From Sphingobacteriales bacterium (GTDB lineage Bacteria; Bacteroidota; Bacteroidia; Chitinophagales; JADIYW01), in NCBI GenBank assembly GCA_947460245.1, contig CANHGL010000009.1, forward strand, positions 1 through 64,000: DNA of 64,000 nucleotides, read 5' to 3'. The notes below the pieces were generated by a model. That model was not told where the DNA came from. It saw nothing but the letters and a program-made list of their open reading frames with translations, and did not search any database. Shown here piece after piece: positions 54,907 through 63,334 of the stretch. The position numbers and the translations under genes were made by a program. Position 1 is the stretch's first letter. Each line of letters opens with the position of its first letter.

Positions 54907-56535
54907 TTAAGTTTGTAAAACACCAACATTAAACTTTTCAATCGGGGCATTGTTTGCAGCTTCAATACCCAATGATATCCATTTTCTTGTTTCCAATGGA
55001 TCTATAACAGCATCTACCCACAAGCGAGCAGCTGCATAATATGGGGTAGTAGTTTTAAAATAACTATCTCTGATATCTTTTAATATTTTCTCTTTCTCTT
55101 CTTCTGTGATTTGTTTGCCTTTAGCTTCCAAAGCACCTACTTGTATTTGTAAGATAGTGCTGGCTGCCTGATCTCCACCCATCACGGCCATTTTAGCCCC
55201 CGGCCATGCGATAATGAGTCTTGGGTCGTATGCTTTTCCACACATAGCATAATTTCCTGCACCATAGGAATTTCCTGTTATGACTGTGAATTTTGGAACA
55301 GTTGAATTAGATACTGCATTCACTAGTTTTGCTCCGTCTTTAATGATTCCATTGTTTTCAGATCTACTGCCTACCATGAATCCAGTTACATCCTGCAGAA
55401 ATAATAGAGGTATTTTTTTCTGATTACAAAGCATGACGAAGCGTGCCGCTTTATCGGCACTATCTGAGTATATAACGCCACCTATTTGTACTTCACCTTT
55501 TTTATTTTTCACTACAGAACGTTGGTTGGCAACAATACCTACACTCCATCCGTCAAGGCGAGCATAAGCACACACAATAGTCTGACCATAATCTTCTTTA
55601 TATTCTGTGAATTCAGAATCATCTACCAAGCGTTTAATAATTTCACGAACATCATAAGGTTTTGCAGTTGCCATGGTATAGATACCGTAGATATCTTTAT
55701 CGGCTGACTTAGGCTTTTTAGATTTAATTCTGTCAAAGCCGGCTTGTTCATTTTTTCCGTACTTATTCATCAACTGCTTGATGGTGTCAAGTGCTTCTTT
55801 ATCGTCTTTCACTTTATAGTCGCATACACCACTAAGCGCAGTTTGCGTTTCAGCACCACCCAGCGTTTCTTTATCTACATTTTCACCGATAGCAGCTTTT
55901 ACCAGATAGGGGCCTGCTAAAAATATACTTCCTGTTCCTTCTACAATAATGCTTTCATCACTCATAATAGGAAGATATGCTCCACCTGCTACACAACTTC
56001 CCATAATGGCAGCAATTTGTGGGATACCCATAGAAGACATCTTTGCATTATTTCTAAAAATACGTCCAAAGTTTTCTTTGTCTGGAAAAATTTCATCTTG
56101 CATAGGCAGAAAAACGCCTGCACTATCAACAAGGTAGATTACAGGCAACCGATTTTCCATAGCAATTTCCTGTGCCCGTAAATTTTTCTTTCCAGTGATT
56201 GGGAACCATGCACCAGCTTTTACAGTGGCATCATTTGCAACAATTACACATTGACGTCCGGATACATACCCTATAACGACAACCACACCACCACTCGGAC
56301 AACCTCCTTGCTCTTTATACATTTCATCGCCTGTCAGTGCACCTATTTCTATAAAGTTGGTATTTTTATCTAATAGATAGTCGATGCGTTCTCTTGCAGT
56401 AAGTTTACCCTTTTTGTGTTCGGAATCGATTTTTTTCTGTCCGCCACCCAGGTAAACATTTTCTAATTTGGCCTTAAGTACATCTACAGCAAGGCGCATT
56501 TTATCTTCATTGAGGTTGAAATCAATATCTGTCAT
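54907..56535 (-). CDS. Acyl-CoA carboxylase beta subunit (carboxyltransferase; methylcrotonyl/propionyl-CoA type)
   Basis: A 542-aa biotin-dependent carboxyltransferase subunit. The two carboxyltransferase halves carry VYLVDSAGVFLPMQDEIFPD, AIMGSCVAGGAYLPIMSDE, FLAGPYLVKAAIGENV and then LFLQDVTGFMVGSRSENNGIIKDGAKLV, ITGNSYGAGNYAMCGKAYDPRLIIAWPGAKMAVMGG. The GSCxAGGAYxP motif points to 3-methylcrotonyl-CoA carboxylase beta rather than acetyl-CoA carboxylase. No biotin carboxylase or biotin carrier gene is adjacent. TACTTTTA ends 4 nt before the ATG. Confidence 0.92.
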   Translation of the reverse strand: MTDIDFNLNEDKMRLAVDVLKAKLENVYLGGGQKKIDSEHKKGKLTARERIDYLLDKNTNFIEIGALTGDEMYKEQGGCPSGGVVVVIGYVSGRQCVIVANDATVKAGAWFPITGKKNLRAQEIAMENRLPVIYLVDSAGVFLPMQDEIFPDKENFGRIFRNNAKMSSMGIPQIAAIMGSCVAGGAYLPIMSDESIIVEGTGSIFLAGPYLVKAAIGENVDKETLGGAETQTALSGVCDYKVKDDKEALDTIKQLMNKYGKNEQAGFDRIKSKKPKSADKDIYGIYTMATAKPYDVREIIKRLVDDSEFTEYKEDYGQTIVCAYARLDGWSVGIVANQRSVVKNKKGEVQIGGVIYSDSADKAARFVMLCNQKKIPLLFLQDVTGFMVGSRSENNGIIKDGAKLVNAVSNSTVPKFTVITGNSYGAGNYAMCGKAYDPRLIIAWPGAKMAVMGGDQAASTILQIQVGALEAKGKQITEEEKEKILKDIRDSYFKTTTPYYAAARLWVDAVIDPLETRKWISLGIEAANNAPIEKFNVGVLQT

Positions 56536-56539
56536 GGTA

Positions 56540-56547
56540 TAAAAGTA
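56540..56547 (-). promoter_or_regulatory. -7-like box 4 nt before ATG of acyl-CoA carboxylase gene
   Basis: TACTTTTA (one mismatch to TAnnTTTG) then TACC and ATG on the minus strand. It is divergent from the SRP RNA promoter, about 70 bp away. Confidence 0.4.
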
Positions 56548-56614
56548 AGAAGAAAAAATTAAACACTTGCTTGACTGCTTTTAATCGTTTGAGCTTATTT
56601 AACCTTAAGTTTAA

Positions 56615-56644
56615 TTGCGAATCCTGAATATTTGACTATCTTTG
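56615..56644 (+). promoter_or_regulatory. Promoter of SRP RNA (TTG-N19-TATCTTTG)
   Basis: TTG at 56615-56617, 19 nt, then TATCTTTG at 56637-56644. The RNA's first paired base (G56650) follows the box after 5 nt, so this site calibrates the -7 to start distance for this genome. Confidence 0.85.
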
Positions 56645-56649
56645 AAGTC

Positions 56650-56751
56650 GGGCAAGTCTTATACGACCAGCTCCTGACAAATCCTCCAGGGCCGGAAGGC
56701 AGCAAAGGTAGTTGGTTGAGCGGTGCGCTGTAAGTAACTTGCCTTTTTTTT
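56650..56751 (+). ncRNA. ffs: Signal recognition particle 4.5S RNA (small bacterial type)
   Basis: About 94 nt fold into one long hairpin. The terminal helix is GGGCAAG with CTTGCC(T), and the conserved apical region contains CAGGGCCGGAAGGCAGCAA, which forms the GGAA-type tetraloop and the symmetric internal loop bound by Ffh. It is the short form without an Alu domain. A run of eight T right after the closing helix serves as terminator. The gene sits on the plus strand between two minus-strand genes and has a full consensus promoter. Ffh is encoded at the start of this window. Confidence 0.96.
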
Positions 56752-56800
56752 ATGCCCATTGGTGAGCCAAGCCTACAACGATTACATCTTCAAAAATAAT

Positions 56801-56986
56801 TTATTGTTCCAATAAAGCTGAGCAGATAAGCAGTATAGCTATGGCGGCAATGAAAATATAACTGAGTGGATTGGCAAAATTAAGCGTAAAACCCATCCAC
56901 CAGATGCGTTTTGGAACAAATAGTCGGGTGTCTTCTTTGTTATAATAAAATAAGCCCCATAAATACCATTGCTCTGTACCCGACAT
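56801..56986 (-). CDS. Small DUF5808-type membrane protein
   Basis: A 61-aa protein. WYLWGLFYYNKEDTRLFVPKRIWWMGFTLNFANP matches the DUF5808 pattern (YxNxxDxRxFVPKR...GxTxNFxNP) and is followed by one hydrophobic helix (SYIFIAAIAILLICSALL). The function is unknown; in other bacteria the domain is found fused to larger membrane proteins. It lies 3 nt downstream of the aldolase gene and is presumably cotranslated with it. Confidence 0.85.
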   Translation of the reverse strand: MSGTEQWYLWGLFYYNKEDTRLFVPKRIWWMGFTLNFANPLSYIFIAAIAILLICSALLEQ

Positions 56987-56989
56987 TAC

Positions 56990-58045
56990 TTATGCTATAC
57001 TTATGTCCTTATCGAGATAAACATCTTGAATAGCATTCAACAGTTCAATACCCACTTTCATGTCTTTTTGGAATGCCTTACGTCCACTGATTAGTCCCAT
57101 ACCACCAGCACGTTTATTAATGATAGCAGTATCTACGGCTTCAATCAAATCAGTCTGGCCTTTGCTTTCACCCCCAGAATTGATTAAACCTGAACGACCC
57201 ATGTAGCAGTTGGCTACTTGATAGCGGGTTAAATCAATTGGGTGGTCTGTGGTGAGTTCAGAATAAATTTTTGCATGCGTTTTACCAAACTTTAAGGCGT
57301 TATATCCGCCGTTATTGGTAGGTAGTTTTTGTTTGATGATATCTGCCTGAATTGTCACTCCTAAATGGTTTGCCTGAGAGGACAAGTCGGTGGAAGTGTG
57401 ATAGTCTATTCCATCTTTTTTGAAGTCATTATTGCGCAGGTAGCACCAAAGTATAGTAGCCATACCTAATTCATGTGCATATTCAAAAGCCTTAGCCACT
57501 TCTACTATTTGCCTTCTGGATTCTGGTGATCCAAAATAAATAGTAGCACCTACAGCGACAGCACCCATATTCCAGGCATCTTTAATAGTGCCAAACATGA
57601 TTTGGTCAAAAGAATTTGGATAGGATAAAAATTCGTTATGATTTATTTTTACGATAAATGGAATTCTATGCGCGTATTTACGAGCTACAGAACCTAAAAC
57701 CCCATAAGTGGATGCAACGGCATTACAGCCACCTTCCAAGGCAAGTTTTACAATATTTTCTGAATCAAAATAGATAGGGTTTGGAGCAAAGCTGGCTCCA
57801 GCAGAGTGCTCTATACCTTGATCTACTGGTAAAATAGATACATAGCCTGTATTAGCCAATCTTCCAGTATTATAGATTTGCTGTAAACTCCTAAGAACCT
57901 GAGGATTACGATTGCTTTGAATCCAGGTTTTTTCAATAAAATCTGAGGAGGGTAGGTGTAAAAGTGATTTATCTATGGTTTTACACTGATGTTCTAACAG
58001 GTAGTTTGCTCTTTGTTCTCCGAGCAGGGATGCAATTTTGCTCAT
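56990..58045 (-). CDS. fbaB: Class I fructose-bisphosphate aldolase (FbaB/DhnA type)
   Basis: A 351-aa Schiff-base aldolase that interconverts fructose 1,6-bisphosphate with two triose phosphates. It belongs to the archaeal/E. coli FbaB group rather than the class II metal enzymes: [46 protein letters not shown] and [18 protein letters not shown] are conserved. Together with GAPDH and glpD it touches triose phosphate metabolism. It has a full promoter (TTTTG-N21-TATCTTTG). Confidence 0.93.
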   Translation of the reverse strand: MSKIASLLGEQRANYLLEHQCKTIDKSLLHLPSSDFIEKTWIQSNRNPQVLRSLQQIYNTGRLANTGYVSILPVDQGIEHSAGASFAPNPIYFDSENIVKLALEGGCNAVASTYGVLGSVARKYAHRIPFIVKINHNEFLSYPNSFDQIMFGTIKDAWNMGAVAVGATIYFGSPESRRQIVEVAKAFEYAHELGMATILWCYLRNNDFKKDGIDYHTSTDLSSQANHLGVTIQADIIKQKLPTNNGGYNALKFGKTHAKIYSELTTDHPIDLTRYQVANCYMGRSGLINSGGESKGQTDLIEAVDTAIINKRAGGMGLISGRKAFQKDMKVGIELLNAIQDVYLDKDISIA

Positions 58046-58067
58046 TATATATTTTTTAGCCTTAAAA

Positions 58068-58099
58068 CAAAGATAAGTAATTGTACTTAATTACGTCAA
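58068..58099 (-). promoter_or_regulatory. Promoter of fbaB (TTG-N21-TATCTTTG)
   Basis: On the minus strand TTG (58099-58097), 21 nt, then TATCTTTG (58075-58068), ending 22 nt before the ATG. Confidence 0.72.
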
Positions 58100-58126
58100 A
58101 AGATTGCAAAGGTGAAGGCTAAAATA

Positions 58127-58534
58127 TCATTTAAACTTAAAAAAATAGCTAACAATGAAGTAGGAAAGCAATGCAACGCTACCCGTTAGGAGAGTACCCC
58201 ATAAGATATCAACCCATACAACCTTAAATGGCCATTGTTTAATAGTGGCTAAATTAGTCAAATCATAGGTGGCATAGCAAAGCAATCCAAGTATGGAGCC
58301 ATTAATACATACCAATTTCCAATTACCAGATAAAAGTCCAGGATAAACAGCGAAATAGAGTATACCTAAGACATAGATAGCATAGAATACTAATGCTGCT
58401 GTCCAATTAACCTCACCGGTAAAAATAAAACTAAGTTTTTGCCTGTAAAAATTTTTGGCAACTACGCCCAGCCAAATCATGTCTAACGTTAAGAAGACAG
58501 TTAAGGTGATAAGGAATAATGCAATATATTTCAT
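58127..58534 (-). CDS. DUF2177 family membrane protein
   Basis: A 135-aa protein with four membrane helices. LDMIWLGVVAKNFYRQKLSFIF after the first helix, then FYAIYVLGILYFAVYPGL, GLLCYATYDLTNLATIKQWP and VDILWGTLLTGSVAL are the hallmarks of DUF2177. No biochemical function is known. I prefer the ATG at 58534; the track's start is a GTG two codons earlier. It overlaps no gene but lies 17 nt after the metal-receptor gene, likely in one operon. Confidence 0.9.
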   Translation of the reverse strand: MKYIALFLITLTVFLTLDMIWLGVVAKNFYRQKLSFIFTGEVNWTAALVFYAIYVLGILYFAVYPGLLSGNWKLVCINGSILGLLCYATYDLTNLATIKQWPFKVVWVDILWGTLLTGSVALLSYFIVSYFFKFK

Positions 58535-58551
58535 ATTCACCTAACAATAGA

Positions 58552-59307
58552 TTAGTCAATTTGTTGTAATAATTTTTCAAAATATTCCGGAGATTCCATA
58601 ATTCTGCTACCGTACCAAGAGAAGTATTCGCCATCAACTAAAAGAATTTTAGCTGCGGGGAGTTGTATTCTAATTTCTGCGATATGATTTTCTTTAAAAG
58701 GATAAGGCTCTGAGGAAAGTAATACTAACTGGATATCCATGTCTTTAACTAGGGATAAGTTATCTATTACAGGGTAACGTATAGAATTTCCAAATACATT
58801 TTCTAGTCCTATTGATTCCATCATAGAGTGAATAAAAGTATCACTTCCAATTGTCATATAAGGTTTTCTCCAGATAAGATAGAGCGCTCTTTTGTTTGTT
58901 ACTGGTTTGTTGCTGATTTCCTTTAGTTTTTTGAAATTATCTTTTGTCTTTAGTATGATTGCGTCTGCTCTTGTTTCCGTATGCGTTAGTTTTCCAATAT
59001 CTGAAATCATGTTATAGTTATCTTCCAAATTGCAGACGTCTTTGATATAAATATTAAACTGATTTTGTAATTCTTCTACTTGTGCTTTTTCATTTTCTTC
59101 TTTGGTAGCAAATATTAGGTCTGGGTTTAGTGCTATTATTTTCTTTAAGTCTAAATTTTTAGTACCACCTATCGTTGGAATATTTTTTATTTTATCGGCA
59201 GGGTGAATACAAAATTTTGTTCTGCCAACAATCTGTTCTTGTAGACCCAGATCAAACAGTAATTGGGTTATAGATGGGACAAGAGATATGATTTTTTGAG
59301 GTTGCAT
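58552..59307 (-). CDS. ABC-type substrate-binding protein (BtuF/helical-backbone metal receptor), no signal peptide
   Basis: A 251-aa class III binding protein of the cobalamin/iron-siderophore group (KIISLVPSITQLLFDLGLQEQIVGRTKFC, IGGTKNLDLKKIIALNPDLIFA, YLIWRKPYMTIGSDTFIHSMMESIGLENVFG). It starts directly with the first strand of the domain, with neither signal peptide nor lipobox, and no ATG upstream adds one. It may thus be cytoplasmic, or an exported form is encoded differently. No permease or ATPase adjoins. The ligand is unknown. Confidence 0.87.
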   Translation of the reverse strand: MQPQKIISLVPSITQLLFDLGLQEQIVGRTKFCIHPADKIKNIPTIGGTKNLDLKKIIALNPDLIFATKEENEKAQVEELQNQFNIYIKDVCNLEDNYNMISDIGKLTHTETRADAIILKTKDNFKKLKEISNKPVTNKRALYLIWRKPYMTIGSDTFIHSMMESIGLENVFGNSIRYPVIDNLSLVKDMDIQLVLLSSEPYPFKENHIAEIRIQLPAAKILLVDGEYFSWYGSRIMESPEYFEKLLQQID

Positions 59308-59430
59308 ATTAATTGTAATAATAATGTTAAAATTATTTTATCAACATAGGTAGAAGGTTTTATTTTTTTTAAATGCGTATTTAACAGATTAAGTTGTATT
59401 TTTAGAGTCGCGTAAACGACAGTATTTTAT

Positions 59431-60453
59431 ATGTTAAGTAAAAATGTTTCCCTCCTTACTTTGGGTGTTTCAGTTATTTTAACTGCATTCATCTCATTCT
59501 CTATATTCACTTATATTTGTAAATATAAAAATCCTATTGCTGTTTCTAATGAATCAGTCCAGCATGAGGATGATTTTAATTATAATTTAGCAAGACTTGA
59601 TGGTTATGAGTTCATTAAGCCCTTATTATATGCAGAGCCAAATTTTCAGTCAAATACTTTAGTGTTTATCAAGCCAAAAATTGAGCAAATTATTACTTCA
59701 AATATAAATGAAGGCTCAATAACTTCAGCTTCTGTTTATTTAAGAGAGTTTACTAAAGGCAATTGGATTTCCATAGGGGATAGTAAAAAATACTATCCAG
59801 GATCTTTATTAAAGGTTCCTGAACTAATTGCTATTATGCGTATGAATGAAATTTCACCAGGATTTCTTTATAAAAAAATACAATATAATAAAACGTTTAT
59901 TACAGATAGGAATCCGATTTATTTATCTAATTGCATAAAATTAGGTAATACTTACACAGTTAAAGAGCTACTCAAGTATATGATTGTATACTCGGATAAC
60001 CAAGCTACACTTTTATTGGGTGAGTTAATAAATCCTAATGTATTTAATAAAGTTTTTACAGATTTAGGTTTAGGTAAACCAGATCTTAGTAAGGGACAAT
60101 ATCCAATATCTGCTAAAGATTATTCTCAATTCATGAAGGTGCTTTACAATGCATCTTATTTAAGTATAGAAGACTCAGAATATTGTACAAAATTATTAAG
60201 CACCTCTGATTTTACAAAAGGTATTTTAGCAGGAATTCCTGTTGGCTGCAAGGTGATACATAAATTTGGTGAGGGCGGATTTACTGATAATCAGAATTTA
60301 AGTGAATCTGCAATTATATTTTTAAATAACAGTGCTTATCTGCTTACGGTTATGGCAGATGGAAAAGATTTAAAGAAAATACCTTCTGTAATTAGTGAAA
60401 TATCCAGAGTAGTATATCAAGATATGTGTAATGTAAACTTTGCAAATCTGTAA
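59431..60453 (+). CDS. Serine hydrolase, class A beta-lactamase-like
   Basis: A 340-aa protein with an N-terminal membrane anchor or signal (residues about 8-30) and a penicillin-recognising fold. The nucleophile motif is PGSLLKVPE (S125-x-x-K128), the second motif SDN (188-190), and the third reads KFG (278-280) in place of KTG. The usual Glu166 loop is not obvious. It is more likely a peptidase or cell-wall enzyme of the beta-lactamase superfamily than a true beta-lactamase. The leader contains a small hairpin (GTCG/CGAC). It stands alone. Confidence 0.82.
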   Translation: MLSKNVSLLTLGVSVILTAFISFSIFTYICKYKNPIAVSNESVQHEDDFNYNLARLDGYEFIKPLLYAEPNFQSNTLVFIKPKIEQIITSNINEGSITSASVYLREFTKGNWISIGDSKKYYPGSLLKVPELIAIMRMNEISPGFLYKKIQYNKTFITDRNPIYLSNCIKLGNTYTVKELLKYMIVYSDNQATLLLGELINPNVFNKVFTDLGLGKPDLSKGQYPISAKDYSQFMKVLYNASYLSIEDSEYCTKLLSTSDFTKGILAGIPVGCKVIHKFGEGGFTDNQNLSESAIIFLNNSAYLLTVMADGKDLKKIPSVISEISRVVYQDMCNVNFANL

Positions 60454-60474
60454 AAAGCATTACAGTTGTTTCAT

Positions 60475-61458
60475 CTATAAATAACCCTTCTCCCTCATCC
60501 AGTCGTCATTAAAGAATTTGCCTACATAGCGGGAGCCATGGTCATGAAGTATAATTACCACCAGGTCTTCTTTTTGTAGAGGAAATTTTTCGTGTAGTTG
60601 TATGAGTCCTTGTATTGCAGACCCAGCTGAATTTCCAGCAAATATACCTTCTTCTTTCGCAAGTCTTCGCTGCATTAATGCAGCTTCTTTATCGGTGACT
60701 TTTTCTATAAAGTCTATTAGAGAGAAGTCGTAATTCTCAGGTATGAAGTCTTCACCTATACCTTCTGTGACATAAGAGTGAATGTCATTTGGATCAAAGG
60801 TGCCTGTCTCTTTGTATTGTTTTAGTATAGAGCCATAGGAATCAATACCCCAGCTTTTAATAGCAGGATTATTTTCTTTTAAAAATTTTGATGTTCCTGT
60901 TATTGTGCCACCTGTTCCGATACCTACTACGAAATGTGTAATTTTTCCATCTGTTTGATTCCAGATTTCCGGCCCTGTACTTTCATAGTGCGCTTGTCTG
61001 TTGGAAAGATTATCATACTGGTTCATCCATACAGAGTTAGGGATCTCTTTAGATAATCTTCTGGCTACAGAATAATAAGATCTTTCATCTTCCGGTTCTA
61101 CATTAGTGGGACACACAATAACTTCTGCTCCTAATGCGCGGAGGATATCAAATTTTTCTTTAGATTGTTTGTCGGTAGATGTAAAGATGCACTTGTAGCC
61201 TTTTATGCAGGCTGCCATAGCTAAACCCATGCCTGTGTTTCCACTGGTACACTCAATGATAGTACCACCAGGTTGTAGTCGACCATCTATTTCAGCATCC
61301 AGAATCATTTTTACCGCCATTCTATCTTTTATGGAATTACCCGGATTAAAAGACTCAATTTTTACACAAACTGTTGCAGGTATATGACTGGTTAATTTGT
61401 TTAACCGAACTATAGGCGTATTTCCAATAGTTTCTAGTATGTTGTTAAATATGCGCAT
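60475..61458 (-). CDS. PLP-dependent cysteine synthase family protein (CysK/CBS-like)
   Basis: A 327-aa fold-type II PLP enzyme. The Schiff-base lysine is K44 in NSIKDRMAVKM, the substrate loop TSGNTGMGLA, the phosphate cup GIGTGGTITG, and the C-terminal serine NSAGSA. EGIGEDFIPENYD is closer to cystathionine beta-synthase and its relatives than to E. coli CysK. It may make cysteine from O-acetylserine or cystathionine from serine; no CBS regulatory domains are present. TACCTTTG ends 5 nt before the ATG. Confidence 0.9.
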   Translation of the reverse strand: MRIFNNILETIGNTPIVRLNKLTSHIPATVCVKIESFNPGNSIKDRMAVKMILDAEIDGRLQPGGTIIECTSGNTGMGLAMAACIKGYKCIFTSTDKQSKEKFDILRALGAEVIVCPTNVEPEDERSYYSVARRLSKEIPNSVWMNQYDNLSNRQAHYESTGPEIWNQTDGKITHFVVGIGTGGTITGTSKFLKENNPAIKSWGIDSYGSILKQYKETGTFDPNDIHSYVTEGIGEDFIPENYDFSLIDFIEKVTDKEAALMQRRLAKEEGIFAGNSAGSAIQGLIQLHEKFPLQKEDLVVIILHDHGSRYVGKFFNDDWMREKGYL

Positions 61459-61463
61459 CTGTA

Positions 61464-61471
61464 CAAAGGTA
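61464..61471 (-). promoter_or_regulatory. -7 box 5 nt before ATG of cysteine synthase gene
   Basis: TACCTTTG on the minus strand (exact TAnnTTTG) then TACAG and ATG. No TTG at -33. Confidence 0.42.
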
Positions 61472-61544
61472 TTGAAAATTATTTAATGTGGACTGCCCGC
61501 AAACGATACGGGTTATTTTGAGATAGTTATAAACATAACAAGTT

Positions 61545-62303
61545 TTATTTTCCAAAAAACTCCTTAATGAATAAAATGAATATATATAGGTCATCCCAAA
61601 AGTACCTCTTGAAGGTTCTTTTAGGTTCACTTAGAAACCTATGTAGCCATTCCAATCCTGTCTGTTGCATCCATTGAGGTGCTCTTTTTTTACTGCCGGT
61701 ATAGAATTCGAAAGAAGCACCGAGGTTAAAGAATAGGGGCATTTCTATTGATGCTTCTTTTATTTTTTTATGTAGGTTTATTACTATCAATTCTTGTTTT
61801 GGAAAACGTAGTCCAATGAATACAAAATCCGGTTTTTGTTCAAAGATTAGAGAGTATATTTTCTCAGATTCTATTCCTATATTTTCCGCACTTGCTTCAA
61901 AAAATGGAGGAATATAAAACATTGCGGTAGGGTATTCCGACTCTAGTTTTTTTTGTATAGAATGATTTGGGATAATTAACAATACTTTCTTATTGTGCTG
62001 TATACTTGCTTTCCAAATCAATGGAAACAAGTCGCTGCCTGCCAATCTTTTCTTCAGTGGCTTATTTAATAGTTTACTAAAAATTATTATGGGAAATCCA
62101 TCTGGCAAAATGAATCTTGCATTTTTATAGCTATTCAGTAAATTTTTATTTTTATTGAGATGTACAGTAAGGTCCACATTCGGTGTAATTACTGCAGGAA
62201 AAGCATCTGTAGGTGTAGGATTCTTGATAATATCTTTAATAATAGTATCAAAGTTATTTGCAGCTATAAAATCAAGGTTAAAAAGATGCTGTTTACTAAA
62301 CAT
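61545..62303 (-). CDS. WecG/TagA/CpsF family glycosyltransferase
   Basis: A 252-aa GT26 enzyme that adds an N-acetylhexosamine(uronic) unit to a lipid-linked intermediate at the inner membrane. AVITPNVDLTVHL, LPDGFPIIIFSKLLNKPLKKRLAGSDLF, FVFIGLRFPKQE, NLGASFEFYTGSKKRAPQWMQQTGLEWLHRFLSEPKRTFKRYFWDD are diagnostic. It follows a sulfotransferase gene after 11 nt, so a surface polysaccharide role for the pair is plausible. No further polysaccharide genes are in the window. Confidence 0.93.
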   Translation of the reverse strand: MFSKQHLFNLDFIAANNFDTIIKDIIKNPTPTDAFPAVITPNVDLTVHLNKNKNLLNSYKNARFILPDGFPIIIFSKLLNKPLKKRLAGSDLFPLIWKASIQHNKKVLLIIPNHSIQKKLESEYPTAMFYIPPFFEASAENIGIESEKIYSLIFEQKPDFVFIGLRFPKQELIVINLHKKIKEASIEMPLFFNLGASFEFYTGSKKRAPQWMQQTGLEWLHRFLSEPKRTFKRYFWDDLYIFILFIKEFFGK

Positions 62304-62314
62304 GGTTTATACTT

Positions 62315-63334
62315 TTATTGCAATCTTCTTTTTAATGTTCCTATTACATTTTTCATTCTATTTAGATTTAGTAGTAATGCAAAAGCAATTTTTACTGGAA
62401 AGCTAATGTAGTAAAAACATAACAATGCTATATTCGGACGAATAGAATCGAGGGTGTAATTATAGTATGTCATATATTGTCTGCATTGTTGCTGACAAAT
62501 CCATTGTTCAGTTGTATTAAGTCCACCCAACTTCCAGTTACTGGCTCTTTCTTTTTTGAAGCCAATCTCAGTGCTGTCTTTTTCATTAGAGGAGCTTTCT
62601 TGTGTGATATTCATCATATTCGTATCAAAAGTCACTCCAATATGGTGGCATATATTTCTTATAGTATTTTCAGGCGATTCTAACAGATCCTCAAATCTTA
62701 CGGTATATACTCTGTTGTCTTCTTTGAATTGGAGTGCTGCGCGTATAGCTGCATTCCAGAGATTGCTTAATGTTATTGGGTGGTAATTAACTCTGAGGCG
62801 AAAGGCTTCTTTTAGTGTCATGTAACTACCTCCAAGATTCCTTCTGTTCCATTTATTCTTTTGAGATAATAATATAGCCCTTGGGTCTCTCACCATATTA
62901 ATTACTCTTGCATTTGGATAGAGCTCAAATATTTCTTTGAGATAAAAAACATTTTGTGGTGTTTTCTCACAGATGATACTTTTGCCATTAAGGATTACTT
63001 CCTGATGAATAAAGGCATGGAATATGTTTTCAGATGTAAGCTTAATTTTTGGAATTGTATTTATCAGATCAGATGCTTCATTATAGAATTTTTTATAATT
63101 CTGGTCATGTGTCATATACCCAACACGTTGTGTTAAAAGCAATTTTGAGGCTAATTCTACAGCCTTATTAATTTCTAAGATTTTATTTTTTTCTTGTGGA
63201 TCCCAAAGTTGCTCAAAGAAATGAAGTTCGTTGAGTACCATAAGCTGTGGATGCTTGTTGAGTATTCTCAACATCATAGTAGTGCCACTTCTGGAATTAC
63301 CTACAATAAATATTATTTTATCAGAAAACGACAA
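62315..63334 (-). CDS. Sulfotransferase family protein
   Basis: A 339-aa PAPS-dependent sulfotransferase. IIFIVGNSRSGTTMMLRIL is the 5'-phosphosulfate loop, VRDPRAILLSQKNKW the 3'-phosphate site and RFEDLLESPENTIRNICHHIGV the conserved C-terminal motif. The start must be TTG, since there is no in-frame ATG upstream before a stop and the next Met would remove the P-loop. It precedes the WecG-type gene by 11 nt, which suggests sulfation of a surface glycan or glycolipid (inference). Confidence 0.88.
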   Translation of the reverse strand: MSFSDKIIFIVGNSRSGTTMMLRILNKHPQLMVLNELHFFEQLWDPQEKNKILEINKAVELASKLLLTQRVGYMTHDQNYKKFYNEASDLINTIPKIKLTSENIFHAFIHQEVILNGKSIICEKTPQNVFYLKEIFELYPNARVINMVRDPRAILLSQKNKWNRRNLGGSYMTLKEAFRLRVNYHPITLSNLWNAAIRAALQFKEDNRVYTVRFEDLLESPENTIRNICHHIGVTFDTNMMNITQESSSNEKDSTEIGFKKERASNWKLGGLNTTEQWICQQQCRQYMTYYNYTLDSIRPNIALLCFYYISFPVKIAFALLLNLNRMKNVIGTLKRRLQ

